From contig CM076650.1 of the NCBI GenBank assembly GCA_038496675.1, forward strand, positions 25,103,498 through 25,167,497: a stretch of DNA of 64,000 bases, written 5' to 3'. The stretch is from Rachycentron canadum (lineage: Eukaryota; Chordata; Actinopteri; Carangiformes; Rachycentridae). The position numbers and the translations under genes are program-made. A model generated the notes under the pieces. The model worked only from the letters and a program-made list of their open reading frames with translations, did no database searches and was not told where the DNA came from. Of the stretch, positions 1-12,940 are shown in pieces. Every line of letters starts with the position of its first letter. Positions within the stretch are counted from its first letter, which is position 1.

Positions 1-1352
1 CGCACCATGACAGTTCTGAGGCTCTTTGTTGAATTGTGATCCCCCAATGTATTGCGACAGCATCTGTGCTTTCATTTTCAATTTTACCAGCTCCAAAGCC
101 CCATATGGAGACTGTCTGAAGCTATTGTGTCACTTTGTATGCAGATCTTTCAGCTCTTTACACTACTACTTGGGTTTCATCCTTGCACCTTGTTGCTTGG
201 ATGCGGAGGCATTAATAATTCATTCGGAATCCTTTCTTTCACCGGAATGATTAAAAGATGGGCCATAGCTTTACTTTGTGTTGTTGACAAACTGGAGACA
301 GCGCAGCAAGGGTTGATTTCTAACGTGAAATACACTGCAATCCCATCTGGGCTGTTGAGTTTTTATTTATTTATTTATTTATTTATTTTTTATTTTTTAT
401 TTCCCAATAAACTTTAGGTTTGGAGGCAGCGACAACAATCAAGTAAAAGCTGAGTCTGGCTTCTCCGGGAGTCCGAGTGAAAAGCACCCAAATAAGGTTA
501 CACCCCAAATGTGTACTATATGCTGCACGACGTTGACACCAGGTTCAGTGATGTTCAACACTGTGTTTGTCGCTTGTCATATAATTTCACATGTAACTTT
601 CAACTGGAAAATTATTACCAATTGCACTCTCTTCCCACATGCTCTTCCCACAATGAGTCTGACCAACCTCAGATTTTGTGTAGAATCGGTTTGTTTAATT
701 AGACCTATTTTTAGCAGCACCCTGGTAGATCTCCGCAATCACTTCAGTGACTACAGTGTTATATCAAAAGACAGAAAAGAATTTTTTTTTTTTTTTCAGA
801 TAGAGCTTTCAATCATATCACATAGTCCCATCAGATTATAAACTTAAAGCCGGTAAAGGGTCACTTGTAGCAACAAATGCGCAGAGAATGATTGTCCGAC
901 TCTGTCCAAAACTGTTTTAACATGTTTCAGCTCACTGTTTAGGCTTTATTTCCCACAATTTTCCTATTGTGGTTTAGTCTGAGTATCTGTATCCACCACA
1001 GATTCTAAAACCAAGACAGTAGACGGAAGAAGCTGGTGGTGAACATAATGTGGCATCCTCAAGACTTACTCATGTCAGGTCATGCCCGTTTGAGAACTTT
1101 AAGGGCCTTATCTTACACCAACAAATGTTTTCACTAGTTTCAGCCTGAAACAGTTCAGTCATTTTCACATCTAAGCGCCCATATTCTTTAAATAGCAAAC
1201 TCGTGCCAATATGATGAGTCTAATCTGTCTCTTAACATTACTGTGTATCACGGATGTCACTTAGATGGAAATTTATTCTGCAGAAAAATGTTGTTTAATT
1301 GAACTTCAGTAAATGTCAGTTTCTTTAAAAAAAGAATCAAGATGTTACTTCT

Positions 1353-1355
<3 letters not shown>
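1..1355. other. Noncoding stretch with simple repeats
   Basis: No gene is supported here. The open frames at 26-417 and 509-841 overlap in two frames, end in low-complexity sequence (the TTTA array and a T run at 782-796) and match no family I recognise. The rest is mixed-sequence AT-rich DNA without visible repeat structure. Confidence 0.55.
361..396. repeat. (TTTA)n microsatellite
   Basis: About six TTTA units grade into T-rich sequence. The tract supplies the Leu/Phe-rich C-terminus of a spurious frame ending at 417. Confidence 0.9.

Positions 1356-1384
<29 letters not shown>
1356..1384. repeat. Poly(A) tract, 29 bases
   Basis: An uninterrupted A29 run followed by A/T-rich sequence. It could be the tail of an old plus-strand retroposed copy, but the upstream 300 bases show no recognisable element body. 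Confidence 0.9.
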
Positions 1385-1389
<5 letters not shown>

Positions 1390-4356
1390 ATAATAAAAAA
1401 ACTTTTTGGAGTCAAACTTTATAATCGAAGATTTTTGGTTATAAGTTTAAATGCTTCCTGAAAAACAGAAATAAAATAAAATGAATGGTGGTTGCAGGAG
1501 CCTGCAAATGTGATATAGTATTTATAAGGAAATGTGTAGCAGACACCTGCTTGAGTAAATGGAAGAAGACAGCTGGTGTTTCCATTTCTTAATTGTGTAA
1601 GTTATAAACTCCTTAGGATTGGGCCAATGTTATCTGTTCACCTTGTGATTTCCAATTTCACTTTTTTCAGAGGATGTTTATTTGCTTTTTGATGAAAATG
1701 ATTTACATAAATAACAAACACTGTGCGAAGAGTGCAGATGCTGTGTGGCACAGAATTACATGAAAGAATAATGATGAAAGGCATCAAGCCCTAATGAGGC
1801 ATCTGGAATTGCATATAAAAAGGCAACCTGGTGTATTCCTTCACTCCCTGGGAAATCGGTACTTGTCCTTGATGCCTCGCGCCTCATTGAAAGGATGGAT
1901 GCTGTGATTTGGTTGCCAAATGGGAAGATTTATTTATTTTTTTGAGCTGCATTTGACAGTTTGCCAATGAATGCTTGAATTCCTGATGATTTCAAGTGCA
2001 GAAAACTCAACAGGCTGCATCAGACCAGACCAAGGTACTTTACTGTGAAGGAAGCTTTCATTTAGATCACGAAGAACACTGGCAATGAGATTTGTTATAC
2101 CGAAATATACAGGGAGATCCACAGTGAGATTGGCGTTTATACAGCGGTTTTATAGTCTGCGTTGGTTATTTATGGCGACTCAAACTGACAGCACGCAACA
2201 GGGTAAGAGCTCCTCAAAAGCCGATGCGGCAATCTGGCAAATATTAAATATCAGTTTAAAGGTCAATTAAGCTTGATTTTCTCTCTGAGTCAGAACAAAA
2301 CGTGTCTCACAGGGGCTTAGTAGGCAGTTGAATTAATTACCAAAAAGGTCTCACAGATGAAACTGCTCCGCAGATGAAAGTGCTGCTTGAATGGATCGGC
2401 CAAAATCAGCCCATAAAACCGTAAAGACAAAGACATCTTACTCGGAGTAAAGTTACGATGAAATTTGGCGCGGACATTCATGGTCCCCAAATGGTCATTC
2501 TCATTCTTTTAATGTCCGACCTCCCTTAAAACACTATCAGTAGCCCCGGATCTCCCGCTGTATTCACTGTGTCATGCGTAATAATGAAAAAGGGAAATTG
2601 CTATAAAATCTTCGGTGCTCACAGGTTCACCGCTGCGCTCAGTCAATCCAACCCTCCTCACGCAGCACACTGTGTGCTTTTCCACTTGAACCACGTGTGT
2701 TTGTCAGCGTTTAATATAAGCAACAAAAAAAAAATCTCCATGGCATATTATAGTTTTTTCAGTCACTCTGATGCAATTCCCCACCAAAAACAACATCCAC
2801 ACATTTCTGACAACACTGAATCACATGCGCAAGAGCCACTGAAACAGTCAAAAGCTCGTCCACGTGTCAAAATATGCAGATTCAGCCACTTCTACATCGT
2901 CACCTTCCCACCAGCGGCAATAGACTCGGACTAGAAAATGATTTGACATTTCAAGGAAAATCCTGACTCCAGATGAAGAGGAGGCTGCCGCTGTACACCC
3001 TGTGTCCTCTGTGTACAAGTTTTTGTTCAATTCCCCATACGACACCGTGGTACACAATGGGATACACAAACCGAAGTCAGAGTTACAACGGGGACATTTT
3101 GGAACCTGCGCATCTGTGTTTGCTACATTTCAACCCACTCTCAGCAGATCACCGTGCTGCTGTAAGACAGAAGTTGTAGATTTAGCAAATTTAATCATGA
3201 AAAAAAAAAAAAAAAAAGTTTCTGGTGCAAATACTTGAATTTTCAAAGCAGCGTTTCATTTTGAAGCAGAAAAATGGCATTTGCATTTTGCATTTCGTGT
3301 GTGTGTAACTATTGGACTTGTGAGTGAAGTTGTGAAAAAAATCAGAAAGAAGCAGTTGTAAAAAACAGTATTTGTAAAATCGCAAAATATAATCGCTGCG
3401 TTGTATGCATTAAAAAATAGAAAAATATGCAATCAAACTACATTAAATTCAAGAAGGAGAACCTTTATTGATTTTTATTGAGAAACAAATGGTTATTCTT
3501 TGTGTTTTTGGTTTGTTTTCCTGATTGAAAACTCTCTTACCGGGGACAGTGAACACAAAAAAAAAAAAAAAAACTGTGGTGTCAAATGATAGAGATGAGG
3601 ATTAACACGTTTGTTTTTCCAGTATTCAAGTGGATCAAAATGAAGACAAAAAGTAAAAGGACTCACGGTGAATTTACTTTATACTTTGCCATTGGGAAGC
3701 TGTTGAAAACGGAGCCTGGTTTGTAATTAATCGCCAGATTCTCTGGAACACAACACGAAGCTTCAGTGGAAAATGTACTCACAGGGCCTTGTTAGCCTCC
3801 ACAAGACCAGGTGAAACATTACATTCTATGTGTAAGTATAAAATTACAGAATTACATAATTCAGCCTTCTCAACCCCTTGACGGAGCATTTACCTCACTA
3901 TTAGCGTCAATACTGTGTGTCACTGCTCATTCACGAAGCACGTCTTCAGCGTGAGAGCTAATTCCTGCAGTAAGAACTGCTGTCTTTTATTAAATCAGTA
4001 AAAATACATGAGAGGGAGAAAAAAAAAAGTCATTAAATGAAGAAAAAGTGACTCTTGCTGGGACGTATTAGCATATCTTAAGTCTTTATTCAGAGGCAAA
4101 AAAGTTAATGGTGTCTTAACACAGACAGGAACTCAGCCCTCTCTGTTGTTTTTCAGTGATTGCTGCACTGAAATAATGGAATCATCTGGGTCTCTGTGGT
4201 TTGCACTGGCGTGCTCTACCTCCAGGATTCGGCCATGTGCTGTAATCTTAAACCCAACAAGACGAAAGCTTTTGTTTTCTCACTTTCTATATGTTACCAA
4301 TGCATATTCACTCACAGATACTTTTAACATGATACAATAACAGTGTGTTTACTTAC

Positions 4357-4361
<5 letters not shown>
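1385..4361. other. Noncoding stretch, no gene seen
   Basis: AT-rich mixed sequence with A runs at 3200-3217 and 3557-3573. Short frames on both strands near 2.57-3.24 kb overlap one another and show no domain. I see no dispersed repeat and no exon-like block. Confidence 0.5.

Positions 4362-4416
<55 letters not shown>
4362..4416. repeat. (TA)n(GT)n compound microsatellite
   Basis: About 13 AT units run directly into about 14 GT units. Both strands stay open across it, giving spurious frames of alternating Ile/Tyr and Cys/Val or Thr/His. Confidence 0.95.
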
Positions 4417-4433
4417 CTGTGGGTGTGTATGTG

Positions 4434-4770
4434 TTGTTGTAGTGATTTTGCTTGGCCACTTAGGGGCAGCAGAAAGAAGTTGTGAAGAAAGCACCAACAC
4501 ATCATCGCCTCCTACGTTCATACAATGTACTTGTTTGCAAGCAAATGCTTGTTCACAGAGCGACATTATCACTGCTCTTAGGTTGTTTTTTGTTGCTTTT
4601 TTGGTCTGCTCCCACACCATTTTCGGTGGTGCACAAGTAGCAGGCAGTGTTTTTTTTTTTTTTTTTTTTTTTTTTTACAGCTGTCTGCTGTGGTTCAGAA
4701 GAGACTCTCAGCCTCTCTTCTGAAGCCTGAGATAGGAGATGTAAAACTACACTGAAATTGTTTTTTGCTA
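4434..4770. repeat. Dispersed teleost repeat, unclassified
   Basis: The block starts near TTGGCCACTTAGGGGCAGCAG, is broken by a T27 tract at 4650-4676 and ends with GATGTAAAACTACACT at about 4739-4754. The last part resembles 27282-27316 in this window (CAGCCTGAGAGAGGACATGTAAAACTACA), which supports a dispersed family. The 'gene-proximal GGCCACTAGGGGGCAG' style of opening is common in fish repeats. The class (SINE, MITE or LINE scrap) is not clear to me. Confidence 0.4.
4650..4676. repeat. Poly(T) tract, 27 bases
   Basis: A perfect T27 run followed by ACAG. It lies inside the dispersed repeat at 4434-4770. Confidence 0.9.
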
Positions 4771-7015
4771 ATTAAAACTACAAACACTTTATTTTATGGC
4801 TATCAAAACTTTGAGTAAAGTGTAAAATAGGAGACGTTTAATGCTTAAAGAACAATTACCTACCTACAGCTACCTGAAAAAAGAAATATTCGTGTCAGGG
4901 ATATTTCAAAAAATAAAATAAAATATGTGCTAAATGAAAATTAATTAGTCTTGGGAGTTATCATTGCAGCTGTACTGATACGAAAAACACATGGCCTGAA
5001 TTGGTAATTTATGTCAGTGTTTAAGCGATAATACTGGGTCAGCATGCCCATTTCCATTTCATCAATAGGGTGCCTCACATATTTTACAAGGTGATTTGTT
5101 CATTAAAATGAAAATGGTCCACAGCTTTTAGGCGGTAAGTACACACTTCAAAGCACCTGGAGACACATATCAAGATGAACAGCGGAGATAAACATAAAAC
5201 TTCCCTAGCTCTTTTAGTTGCACTGGGAGAGAGACAACACTAGAGAAAAGGAGTCTGCTGCAATAATTTGTATGCCTGGTATCTGCAGACTGCCAAACAG
5301 CCAAATCTTTGAAGCTCCTTTCACTCTCAATCTCCCTGGATTTAAGGGAAAAGACAAAAAAATAAAAAAATAATTAATATAAATGTATTCTGTTCATTAT
5401 GGAATATTTCTGAGTTCTTACCTGCTCAGCTCGTGTCACATATTTGTCCATTCAACGACGAAGCCTCATCAAGGCTATTTTATTGTTCCTCACGTCCCCC
5501 CCCCCCCTTCAGCTAAATGACTATGGATTCCTGGTCAGTTCATCAACCGCCATTAACATACACGGGTAATTCTAAATGGGACTTGAATTACTCCCACTAA
5601 CTCCATTGCCTCGCAGGTCACTCTACTCTCAGGGCACAGCAAATTAAAAATTCAATATCTAGTCTTCTCCTGCAATTATTCCCCCAGTGGAGCAAGACTG
5701 CCACAACAACAAAGAGAAAGGGAAAATATTCAGTCCTCCCAGTAATGATCTAACGTCGTCATGAATCTTCTCACAATCAGCATTTAATTACGCCGTTCAG
5801 AATCTAAGCGAATAAAGCAACTCTCGGTGTCCAAGGCAGCGAAAGTATGTAAAATTGCATTCATGCAGCAAGTGACATTTGTCACTGTCACTGACTTTGT
5901 CGACTGATGAAAGCGTTTGCTGTTTCCGTACCAGTGTGACTGCGCTTCTCAAACATGTTCAGCCTGAGACATGCGCACCGGATGAGATTGATTATGCTTG
6001 GTCACAGTTTCCAAATTCTCAGCTGGGCTTATGTAGGAAAGTGTCTTTTCTCTCACCGTCTTTGTGAACAGACCTATGAATATTACTGCTTAACGCCACC
6101 CACTCCTCCCATAAAAAAAAAAGGAGGTTCTATATTTTCGAAGGTAATACGTTTTTACCACCTGCAGCTGAACCCGTGTAAGCTTGTCCCAGTGGAGCCC
6201 AGTGCACTGAACATTTGAGCCAAGTAGACAAGAGGATTATGGTCAATACAGGCAGTCGCTGGTTGTGAATTGGACCTGACATACAAGGGGTTTGGTCAAA
6301 ATAGGGTAGAGGGCCCCCCCCCCCCCCACCAGAAACAATATATTTCAAAAGAATCGTTCCAACAGATGTTTTAACTCCCTTCATTAACAATGAAATGACA
6401 CAAAACATAAAAAAATGCAAATGCCAAAAAAAAAAAAAAAAAAAGCCCACAAAAACTTAACCAAATTATGTTAGTATTAACGAACATTTACATAACATTG
6501 ACTTTTGTGTGTGATGTGCAAACTAAATTAAAGATGGACACACAGTGCATATATATATGTATATGCACTTGAAGCTGTCTGTGCACTTGCAGCCCATACG
6601 ATGAAGGGAAATGCAGGATTCTGCATTGCAACTGTCAATGGTAAATGTTTTTGAGAGAAATGTTTTTTGTTTTTTTTTTTCCTTGTTTTTTTTAAATATT
6701 TTTCCATTGTACTAGAGAGTCGGTATGTAAACTCCAGCAAAATCACACTTCCTCAGCTAGGAGGGAGATAAGGGGCTGTCCAGGCTGAAGAAAAAACTCA
6801 TGGGAGGGATGAGTCTGTGAATTTAAGAGAGATTTGCAACTGACCTTGGATTAGGGAAGCTAACTTTGTTAGCAACTTCTGCAGTGCACCCAAGGGCCAG
6901 GTTCCCGGCATAGGTGAGTGTGCTAGGTGTCCTTAAGTTCTCGGCCAAATCCACCCCTTGCTTTTTTCCCCGCTCCACCCTCTCATCTTCTGGCTCCAAA
7001 AAAAAACAAACAAAA
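4771..7015. other. Noncoding stretch with homopolymers
   Basis: No gene seen. It holds C12 at 5496-5507, C14 at 6314-6327 and A19 at 6426-6444. The segment 5560-5860 is balanced in composition and free of simple repeats, so it would be a reasonable place to look for conserved noncoding sequence, but nothing in the single sequence proves that. Short frames at 5879-6450 overlap in three frames and end in homopolymers. Confidence 0.5.
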
Positions 7016-7019
7016 AAAA

Positions 7020-7105
7020 AAAACCAAGAAGGTGATGGCCAAAATGCCAGACGCAAGGCTTAATAATCAAAATCCACAAACTAATGGATGAAGTCATGGT
7101 AAGTT
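7020..7105 (+). repeat. Partial copy of the 36.3-kb teleost repeat
   Basis: The string CCAAGAAGGTGATGGCCAAA, then AAATCCACAAACTAATGGATGAAGTCATGG, parallels 36257-36340 (CCAAGATGGTGACGGCCAAA, then GACAAACCAGTGGGTGACATC). Only the 3' portion of that family is present here. Confidence 0.5.
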
Positions 7106-7592
7106 TCCATTTGAGTCAAACCGATTGCCACCCTGCCTTGTTTAGGAACCAAATTGTGAGCTTAAGTTTGGCTATGTCTGTGGTGTGGACCTGAGCCAAA
7201 CTGGGCTACAGTCAATCAACTCCACTTAGCACCACATGGGCCAACTTTGGCCCCTGGAATGGGACCTGCCTGCTTGAGCTGATTCTGGCACATCATTCAT
7301 CACGAATCTCAGTCCAGCAATCTGGTACGGAGGATTTCGAAGCCAATTCATTCTAGCAACAAGGAGGCTTTAAGAATTGACAGGAGAAAAAAAAAAAAAA
7401 AAAAAGAAATAGTATTGCGGTGTAGTAGGTCTTTGCAAGGGGTTAAGCTTTACACATCTGACCCAATTATTTTACTGCGTATATAGATTTATGTACCAAA
7501 TCCTTTGCTTGTGCCATTGACTATTTCAGTGTTTAGGTGGCATGGATGAAACATTTTAATTTTAGCCCTTAGTAGCCCATTCAAGCCAGGCG
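7106..7592. other. Noncoding stretch, no gene seen
   Basis: Mixed sequence with an A19 run at 7387-7405. No frame of note and no recognised repeat. Confidence 0.5.
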
Positions 7593-7791
7593 TGTTTAGG
7601 TTAACTGATGACTCTGAATTGGCCATGAATGTGAATGGTTGTTAGTTTCTACATATCTCCATATGTCAGCCCTGTGATGGACTGGTGACCTGTTCAGGTT
7701 GTAGCCTGCCCTTACCCAGTGTCAGCTGGGATTGGCTCCAGCGACAGATAAGTGGTTTAGATAATGGATGGATGGATGGATGGATGGATAT
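7593..7791 (+). mobile_element. SINE/LINE 3' tail ending in (ATGG)n
   Basis: The order of blocks is typical of an abundant teleost retroposon tail: GTTTAGGTTAACTGATGACTC, then CCCTGTGATGGACTGGTGAC, then GTCAGCTGGGATTGGCTCCA, then a short AGATAAGTGG block and about six ATGG units (7764-7790). The copy at 13236-13482 shares GTCAGCTGGGATTGGCT on the opposite strand. The 3' ATGG array fits target-primed integration by a LINE whose 3' end finishes in GATG/ATGG units, as described for Rex3/RTE elements. The partner assignment is inference. No coding capacity. Confidence 0.7.
7764..7790. repeat. (ATGG)n microsatellite
   Basis: Six to seven perfect ATGG/GGAT units forming the 3' end of the retroposon tail just upstream. 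Confidence 0.9.
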
Positions 7792-10249
7792 AGTAGGCAA
7801 TTCATTTTAGGGAAGCCTGTAAATATTCCAGCAGAGACAATATCACCCGAACTGAACATTAGGCAAAGACTTTCTTTTCTTGTAAATGATGGAACTCACT
7901 TTGGGTTTGTAGTGGCGTTGAAACGTATAAACTCAGAAGATGAAGCTGTTATTGTTTTCCGAAATTTCAGAGGCAATCTCTTCACCCTGATCTTCACACT
8001 GCGGATTTGTGCTCGTTGGGATGAAGAACACCCCTGCTTGTCTTAGAAATGCAACAGCTGGAGGTGTACATGGACTGAAGTCCAACTTCAGACTGAAGCT
8101 TTTGATCATACATCATCACGTGGGCCACGATTTGTTTGGTGCTTAATATTTGTTATATTTTTACATTTGATTTTTTTTTTTTTTTTAAATTGGTAGAGTA
8201 AATTAATATAAAATAAGTTACTTGGCTTATGCACTGTAAACTGTACTATTTTTTTTGTATTTGTTGTTATGAATTCTCGTGGTCACTAACAGCTGGACTC
8301 ACAGTTTGGGCAGGCACGCAGTGTCACTTTTGCTCAAAGCTCATTTTGGCCTGGATATATTTGGTTGTGGCACATTTGGGGATTACTGAGCTCCCTGGGA
8401 GCAGTCACATCGTGTAATGCAAACATTTCCATAAAATGTTGTCAGAACGCGGCGGATTTGGACACATTTAAGTTCAACGTCCACAGATACAACACAAATG
8501 TATATTTTAGTCAGTGTATCAACACGGATTATCGCGACAGACTCTTAATTCAACCATCACTGTGATTGTGTGGTATTCAGTACGTGTAAAGGGGCATCAA
8601 CATCAACCATTTAATTAAAAAGTCAGCAGTTTAAAGTCAACGCCCCTTGAATCAGAAAGAAAAAAAAAAAATTGTAGCAGGCTGAGGATTAACAGAGGCA
8701 AAACTACAAATGTATCCTTTCACAATAGCAACTGTAAACCACTGGAAACAGAAATAATGTAAAGAACATTAACAGCAGTGAACGTATACCAAGACATCAG
8801 TGGTCTATATAAATTTATGCTGATTAACACCTTGGCCCCACCCACCGACCCCCAAAACACTACACAGCCTCCACTAGGTGGTTAACTGCGGTTTATGGAG
8901 CCATAATCTGGAAAATATTGGGAATTATTACATTTTGATGAAGTGTTTCTTTATCGGAACTCGTCTAGCCTTTCTGGCACTGGTCACACGATACCACTCG
9001 GCGCAACTCAAGTCGAGTCAACTCAAGAGAACGATAGGCTTAAGTGAGGTACACATGGCGAGATGAGATGAGAGACATGAGAGATGAGTTGGAAGAGTTG
9101 ATTATATGAGGAAAAGAGGAGATGAAAAAAAAAGTCTATTGCAAAAATATGACATGAATAAAAAAGTAAACATTAATTCCATAATGTTGCGATGTCACAA
9201 CATTCACCGACAGTTGCCCACCCGGACCCGTTGTCTTTCGTAACAGCACAACACCAAGCGGTGGTTCTGGTGCTGATCCCTCACGTCCTTCCCAAGGATA
9301 GTAGATTAGTGACCAGTAGCTAACATAGCGTTCTGCTCAATTCATTCAGTGCTGACCGACTGGTTGTGCTTGCTGGCCAGCTGCAATACTTGATAAAATG
9401 TATAACTTGGTTGAACTTGTGAGGTTTTAACCAGACTTCAATGGTTAAAACTGTGTTGCTCATGGATCCAAACGGACTTCAATTATGCTTTCACACCTCT
9501 TTCATCTGGAGATTGTTTTAACTTCAAACAGGCCTAATTTAAAGCTCATTAAAAGCAACACGCATCAGCTACCACGCAATTGTAATGTTTTTGTCGACTT
9601 CAATTCTAAAGATGCACACAGGGTTATGCAGAACAAAGAAGTGGGTTGTAGCCTGAGATGCTCCCTGTACAACCGCTTCAAAATAACATCTGCTAATTTG
9701 CACTTTGCACAGAGTAAAGCTGAAATCAGAAATCAAACCACTTATCAAATTACGATTTTGACTGGATGATGGCGCTAGATGAGATGTTGAGGGATCACTA
9801 ACATTTTGCTAAGTCATCTTGAGGAGTGCATAGTCTAATAGCTGAGAGTGACGAGTGAATGCATATATACAGTATATATTGTCCGGGGCAATTCTTGCTG
9901 ACATTACAATATGAAATCTGCCCAGCAGATGGGATATAATGTATATTATATATAATATTATGGTTAATACACATGGGTGCAAGACCAGTAAGGCATTCAG
10001 GGAAATGATATGTCTGTGAAACAACTTGAATTCTGGTTTATTTGATAACTTTTTTCTGGTGTGACTGATTTTACATTGGATTAGTATTGGACAGAGATAG
10101 AAGTGGGCTATTTGATAGATAGATTGATTTGATAAATGCCCCATATCCCATCGCACAAGCAATTTTTCAACCGTCCACGCCATCATCTAACAAGACACTC
10201 CCCTGGGTCGCTGCCCATGTTGCCTATATTTATAATCCAATGCCAATCT
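7792..10249. other. Noncoding stretch, no gene seen
   Basis: The frame 7768-8046 begins inside the ATGG array and has no recognisable domain. 9057-9134 is strongly purine-biased (GAGATGAGATGAGAGACATGAG and following), a degenerate GAGATG-type repeat. 9930-9960 is a small AT palindromic patch. Nothing else is identifiable. Confidence 0.5.
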
Positions 10250-10322
10250 TATAGTGGCTTTACAGTAAAAATCATTGAGGCACCAAAGTCATGAAGATTC
10301 ATCACCGGGGAACCACAAACTG
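10250..10322. repeat. Fragment of a teleost dispersed repeat
   Basis: CACCAAAGTCATGAAGATTC followed by ATCACCGGGGAACCACAA matches the pattern of a widespread fish repeat (caccaaagtcattaggattcatcctctgggaaccatg in style). A second fragment of what I take to be the same family is at 35440-35640. Function and class unknown. Confidence 0.4.
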
Positions 10323-12044
10323 TAAAAAAAAAAACGGACACTTAATCTAATAGATGTTCATCCAATAGTATGGGTTTGCACTTGTGTGGGGGAATGTATG
10401 ACCACCACTGCATTTCTTCAAGTCATGGCATTTTTTTTTTTTTTTTTTATACCTAAATGTAGAAATCATTTTCAGACTGGTACAGCTTAAAAGTGTCCAA
10501 TTAGCAGTGCTCTGTTGCTTGCTGTATTATTTTTAAAGGTGAAATGGTGAGCTTGTGACATGGTGCGCCTTAAATGTATGTGTGTGTGTGTGCGCGCGCG
10601 TGTGTCACCATGGTTGATACTCCCCACTGAAGGGAGGATCAGAGGGATGTAGCAGATGTTTTCGTGGAGGTGAAATCAAGAGGGAGGCTCGCCATCTGTG
10701 GCGACTGGATCCTTTTTCACAAACTGTTCAGTGTTTCACGGCCCTCCTGAAACAGTTTTCTTTGATGGGTCAACTAGGTGGAGTTTAAAGACCTGATCTG
10801 CATCCACGGCAGACAAACCAATCATGGACAGGCCTTTAGTTGCAAAATCAAAAAACATTCAGCTATATAGAGTGAATATTTTAACCATGACACTTGTGAG
10901 TTCCTGATGTATCATCTATGTGAAAATAAAATGGAGAGAAAAAAATGCTGAATCCTCCTTTAATGCAATTAGCAGAATCCTTTTTGTTCACACAAAACTT
11001 GTTTAGTGATTCAATGGAACACTTAGTGGAACACTAATAAGAAAATTAAAATGTTACCAGTTTTAAAAGGTAATGATTTGAATTCTTAAAAAAAAATCAC
11101 TCAAACTTTCCAACTTCACTTTTGGACTTGAAACTGTGTTGTATCGAAATCAGGAGGCGTGAAATTATAGTAATACATGGGAGAACACCACTGAGCAATA
11201 ATTGTAGCTTTAGAACTTTGTCAACACGTGGTCTTTGAAGTATTAACAATTTTTGTCACTCCCCTTATGCATGAAACACAATCTGTATCCACCGCAGTAC
11301 GCCATCAAACATCAATATAATAACACACTTTCTTGTTCTGTGCAGATTCGATCACGGGTAAGCGTGACACGTGTGGGGAGAGTGTGTTGCTTTGTGCCTT
11401 CTAATCTCCAACTATGGTGAACGTACGTCGCTGCACCCTGTGAAGGAAAGCTGCACTGTGCATAGTTTCACCAAGCACCTGCTCAGAACAAATGGCGGCA
11501 CAGGGAAACTCACTCTTGCATCCTCGCAAAGTGAGAAGACGTTTGGTGTTGAAATGCGCTGTGTGCTCCTGGTTGGTAAGTTAACACGGTTAGTTCAACC
11601 AAATATATTTGTACCGTCACTCCTGTCACACGACTGAGCGCAAACAGCAAAAGAGAGGAGACGACGTGAGCCTGTATTTCTATAGCGTGTCGAAACACAT
11701 GCCAAACCGTGGCAGGGATGCACCACATTTACTTGATGTTTGAACTTCAATGCAACATAATGAAAGTAAAGTAAAGCCAGAGGACTGAGGGAATGACGCT
11801 GCAGTGAGCTTTGCAGCAACTGAGCCAATATGTCTGAAGCTGAAAGAACTCTATTTGTTTGTACATGAATAGATTCAAGAACATTGACAAAAGCGATTTG
11901 GCAAAAGCTCAGACAGAGCTGCGCTGCAGCCTACAGGCCATTGACGACGAAAACAGCAAACTGTGTTTGATGTGTAGCTGAAAGCCCTGGAGAAACTAAG
12001 AAGGTGGACCATAAAAAATATATATTTTGTATCCAGTGTGAGCT
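10323..12044. other. Noncoding stretch, no gene seen
   Basis: Contains a T19-type run at about 10431-10449 and an alternating purine/pyrimidine tract at 10579-10605. Open frames at 11371-11828 on both strands overlap each other and show no domain. The 11.9-12.0 kb part (AGACAGAGCTGCGCTGCAGC) is GC-richer but unrecognised. Confidence 0.5.
10579..10605. repeat. (TG)n(CG)n(TG)n alternating tract
   Basis: TG units interrupted by four CG steps, then TG again: a fully alternating purine/pyrimidine stretch of the kind known to favour left-handed DNA. Confidence 0.85.
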
Positions 12045-12307
12045 CTGGAGCAGTGGCTGCTTCTCTGCATCGACAGGAGCCAGTTGAGACGGTTAGGGCA
12101 TCAGATCATTATGCCTCTTGGGTGCCCTCCATTAGAGGTTCGGAGTCCAACAGACAGGAGACCCAAGTGTAGTCACAGAACGCACTGGAGGGGTTATATA
12201 CCTCATCTAGCCAGTAACTGCCTCAGGATCCCGGGAGTAGCTGGTAAATGTTGCTGGGAACCATTTTGGCAGGTTGCACCTTGCTCGACTGGCTGCCACC
12301 TGTGAAG
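12045..12307 (+). pseudogene. RTE/Rex3-like LINE, reverse-transcriptase C-terminus
   Basis: The plus-strand translation reads LLLCIDRSQLRRLGHQIIMP, then GCPPLEV, DRRPKCSHRTHWRGYIPHLAS, RIPG. This follows, block by block, the C-terminal region downstream of the RT domain in RTE-clade LINEs of fish (LLxHIERSQLRWxGHLxRMPPGR, then GRRPRGRPRTRWRDYxxxLA). It is a degraded copy: WFGHL and GRP residues are changed and stops flank it. The element enters as a 5'-truncated insertion, the usual state of LINEs. The recognisable homology ends near 12307 without the expected GATG array. A separate, non-overlapping piece of the same family lies at 54795-55560. The exact family name within RTE is inferred from memory. 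Confidence 0.65.
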
Positions 12308-12309
12308 AA

Positions 12310-12940
12310 AGTTTGATTATTGTTTGTGCTGATTTCACAATCGATTCTACTGGTTATGAGATAAGAAAACATGCAGTAGCAAATGCTTACTGATTTACTG
12401 TAAGAGCCAAAAAAGTTTTGGCAGGAATATTTGTCCTAGCTGCTCCTGTTGACCCGGACAGAATTAGTGTGTGCATGTTCTTGTGGTGTGACCGTAGCTC
12501 ATAGGAAACAACTGGTATGAGTATATTTGGAAAGTTAGTGTTTTGTTCATGTATCGCTGCCAGAGCCGGAGTGTTTCAAAGAGAGATGATTTCTATAATT
12601 GAGATACCACTTGCGCAATGGGTTTTGTGAGTGACCGTATCCCCTGTGAATGTTAAAAATATAAGTAATCTCACTTTAATGATCCTATCTTTTTCATGAG
12701 ATATAGAAGAATTCCCTTCACACACCGTGACCTGACTCTGGATGTGACCAACGGATGTCTTGATTTTTATGCCTTTAGTGTGATGACGGCCAGGGTCAGA
12801 GATATTATGTCTTTTCCATGAATGAAGCTATTTTGAAATATCACAAAAAAAAAAAAAAATTACTAGTACAACATTGTTTTTATGTACTTTAAAATCAGTA
12901 ATTTCACTATTATTTTTTTAAGTTGTGTGTTTTACTTAAC
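12310..12940. other. Noncoding stretch, no gene seen
   Basis: AT-rich sequence with an A run at about 12844-12859. No repeat family or exon recognised. Confidence 0.5.

Noticed and set aside
4324..4723. Opposed 98- and 126-codon frames
   Set aside because: Both run through the (TA)n(GT)n microsatellite and a T27 tract; translations are Ile/Tyr, Cys/Val and Phe repeats.
7768..8046. 92-codon frame starting MDGWMDG
   Set aside because: The start is the ATGG microsatellite of a retroposon tail, and the remainder has no domain.
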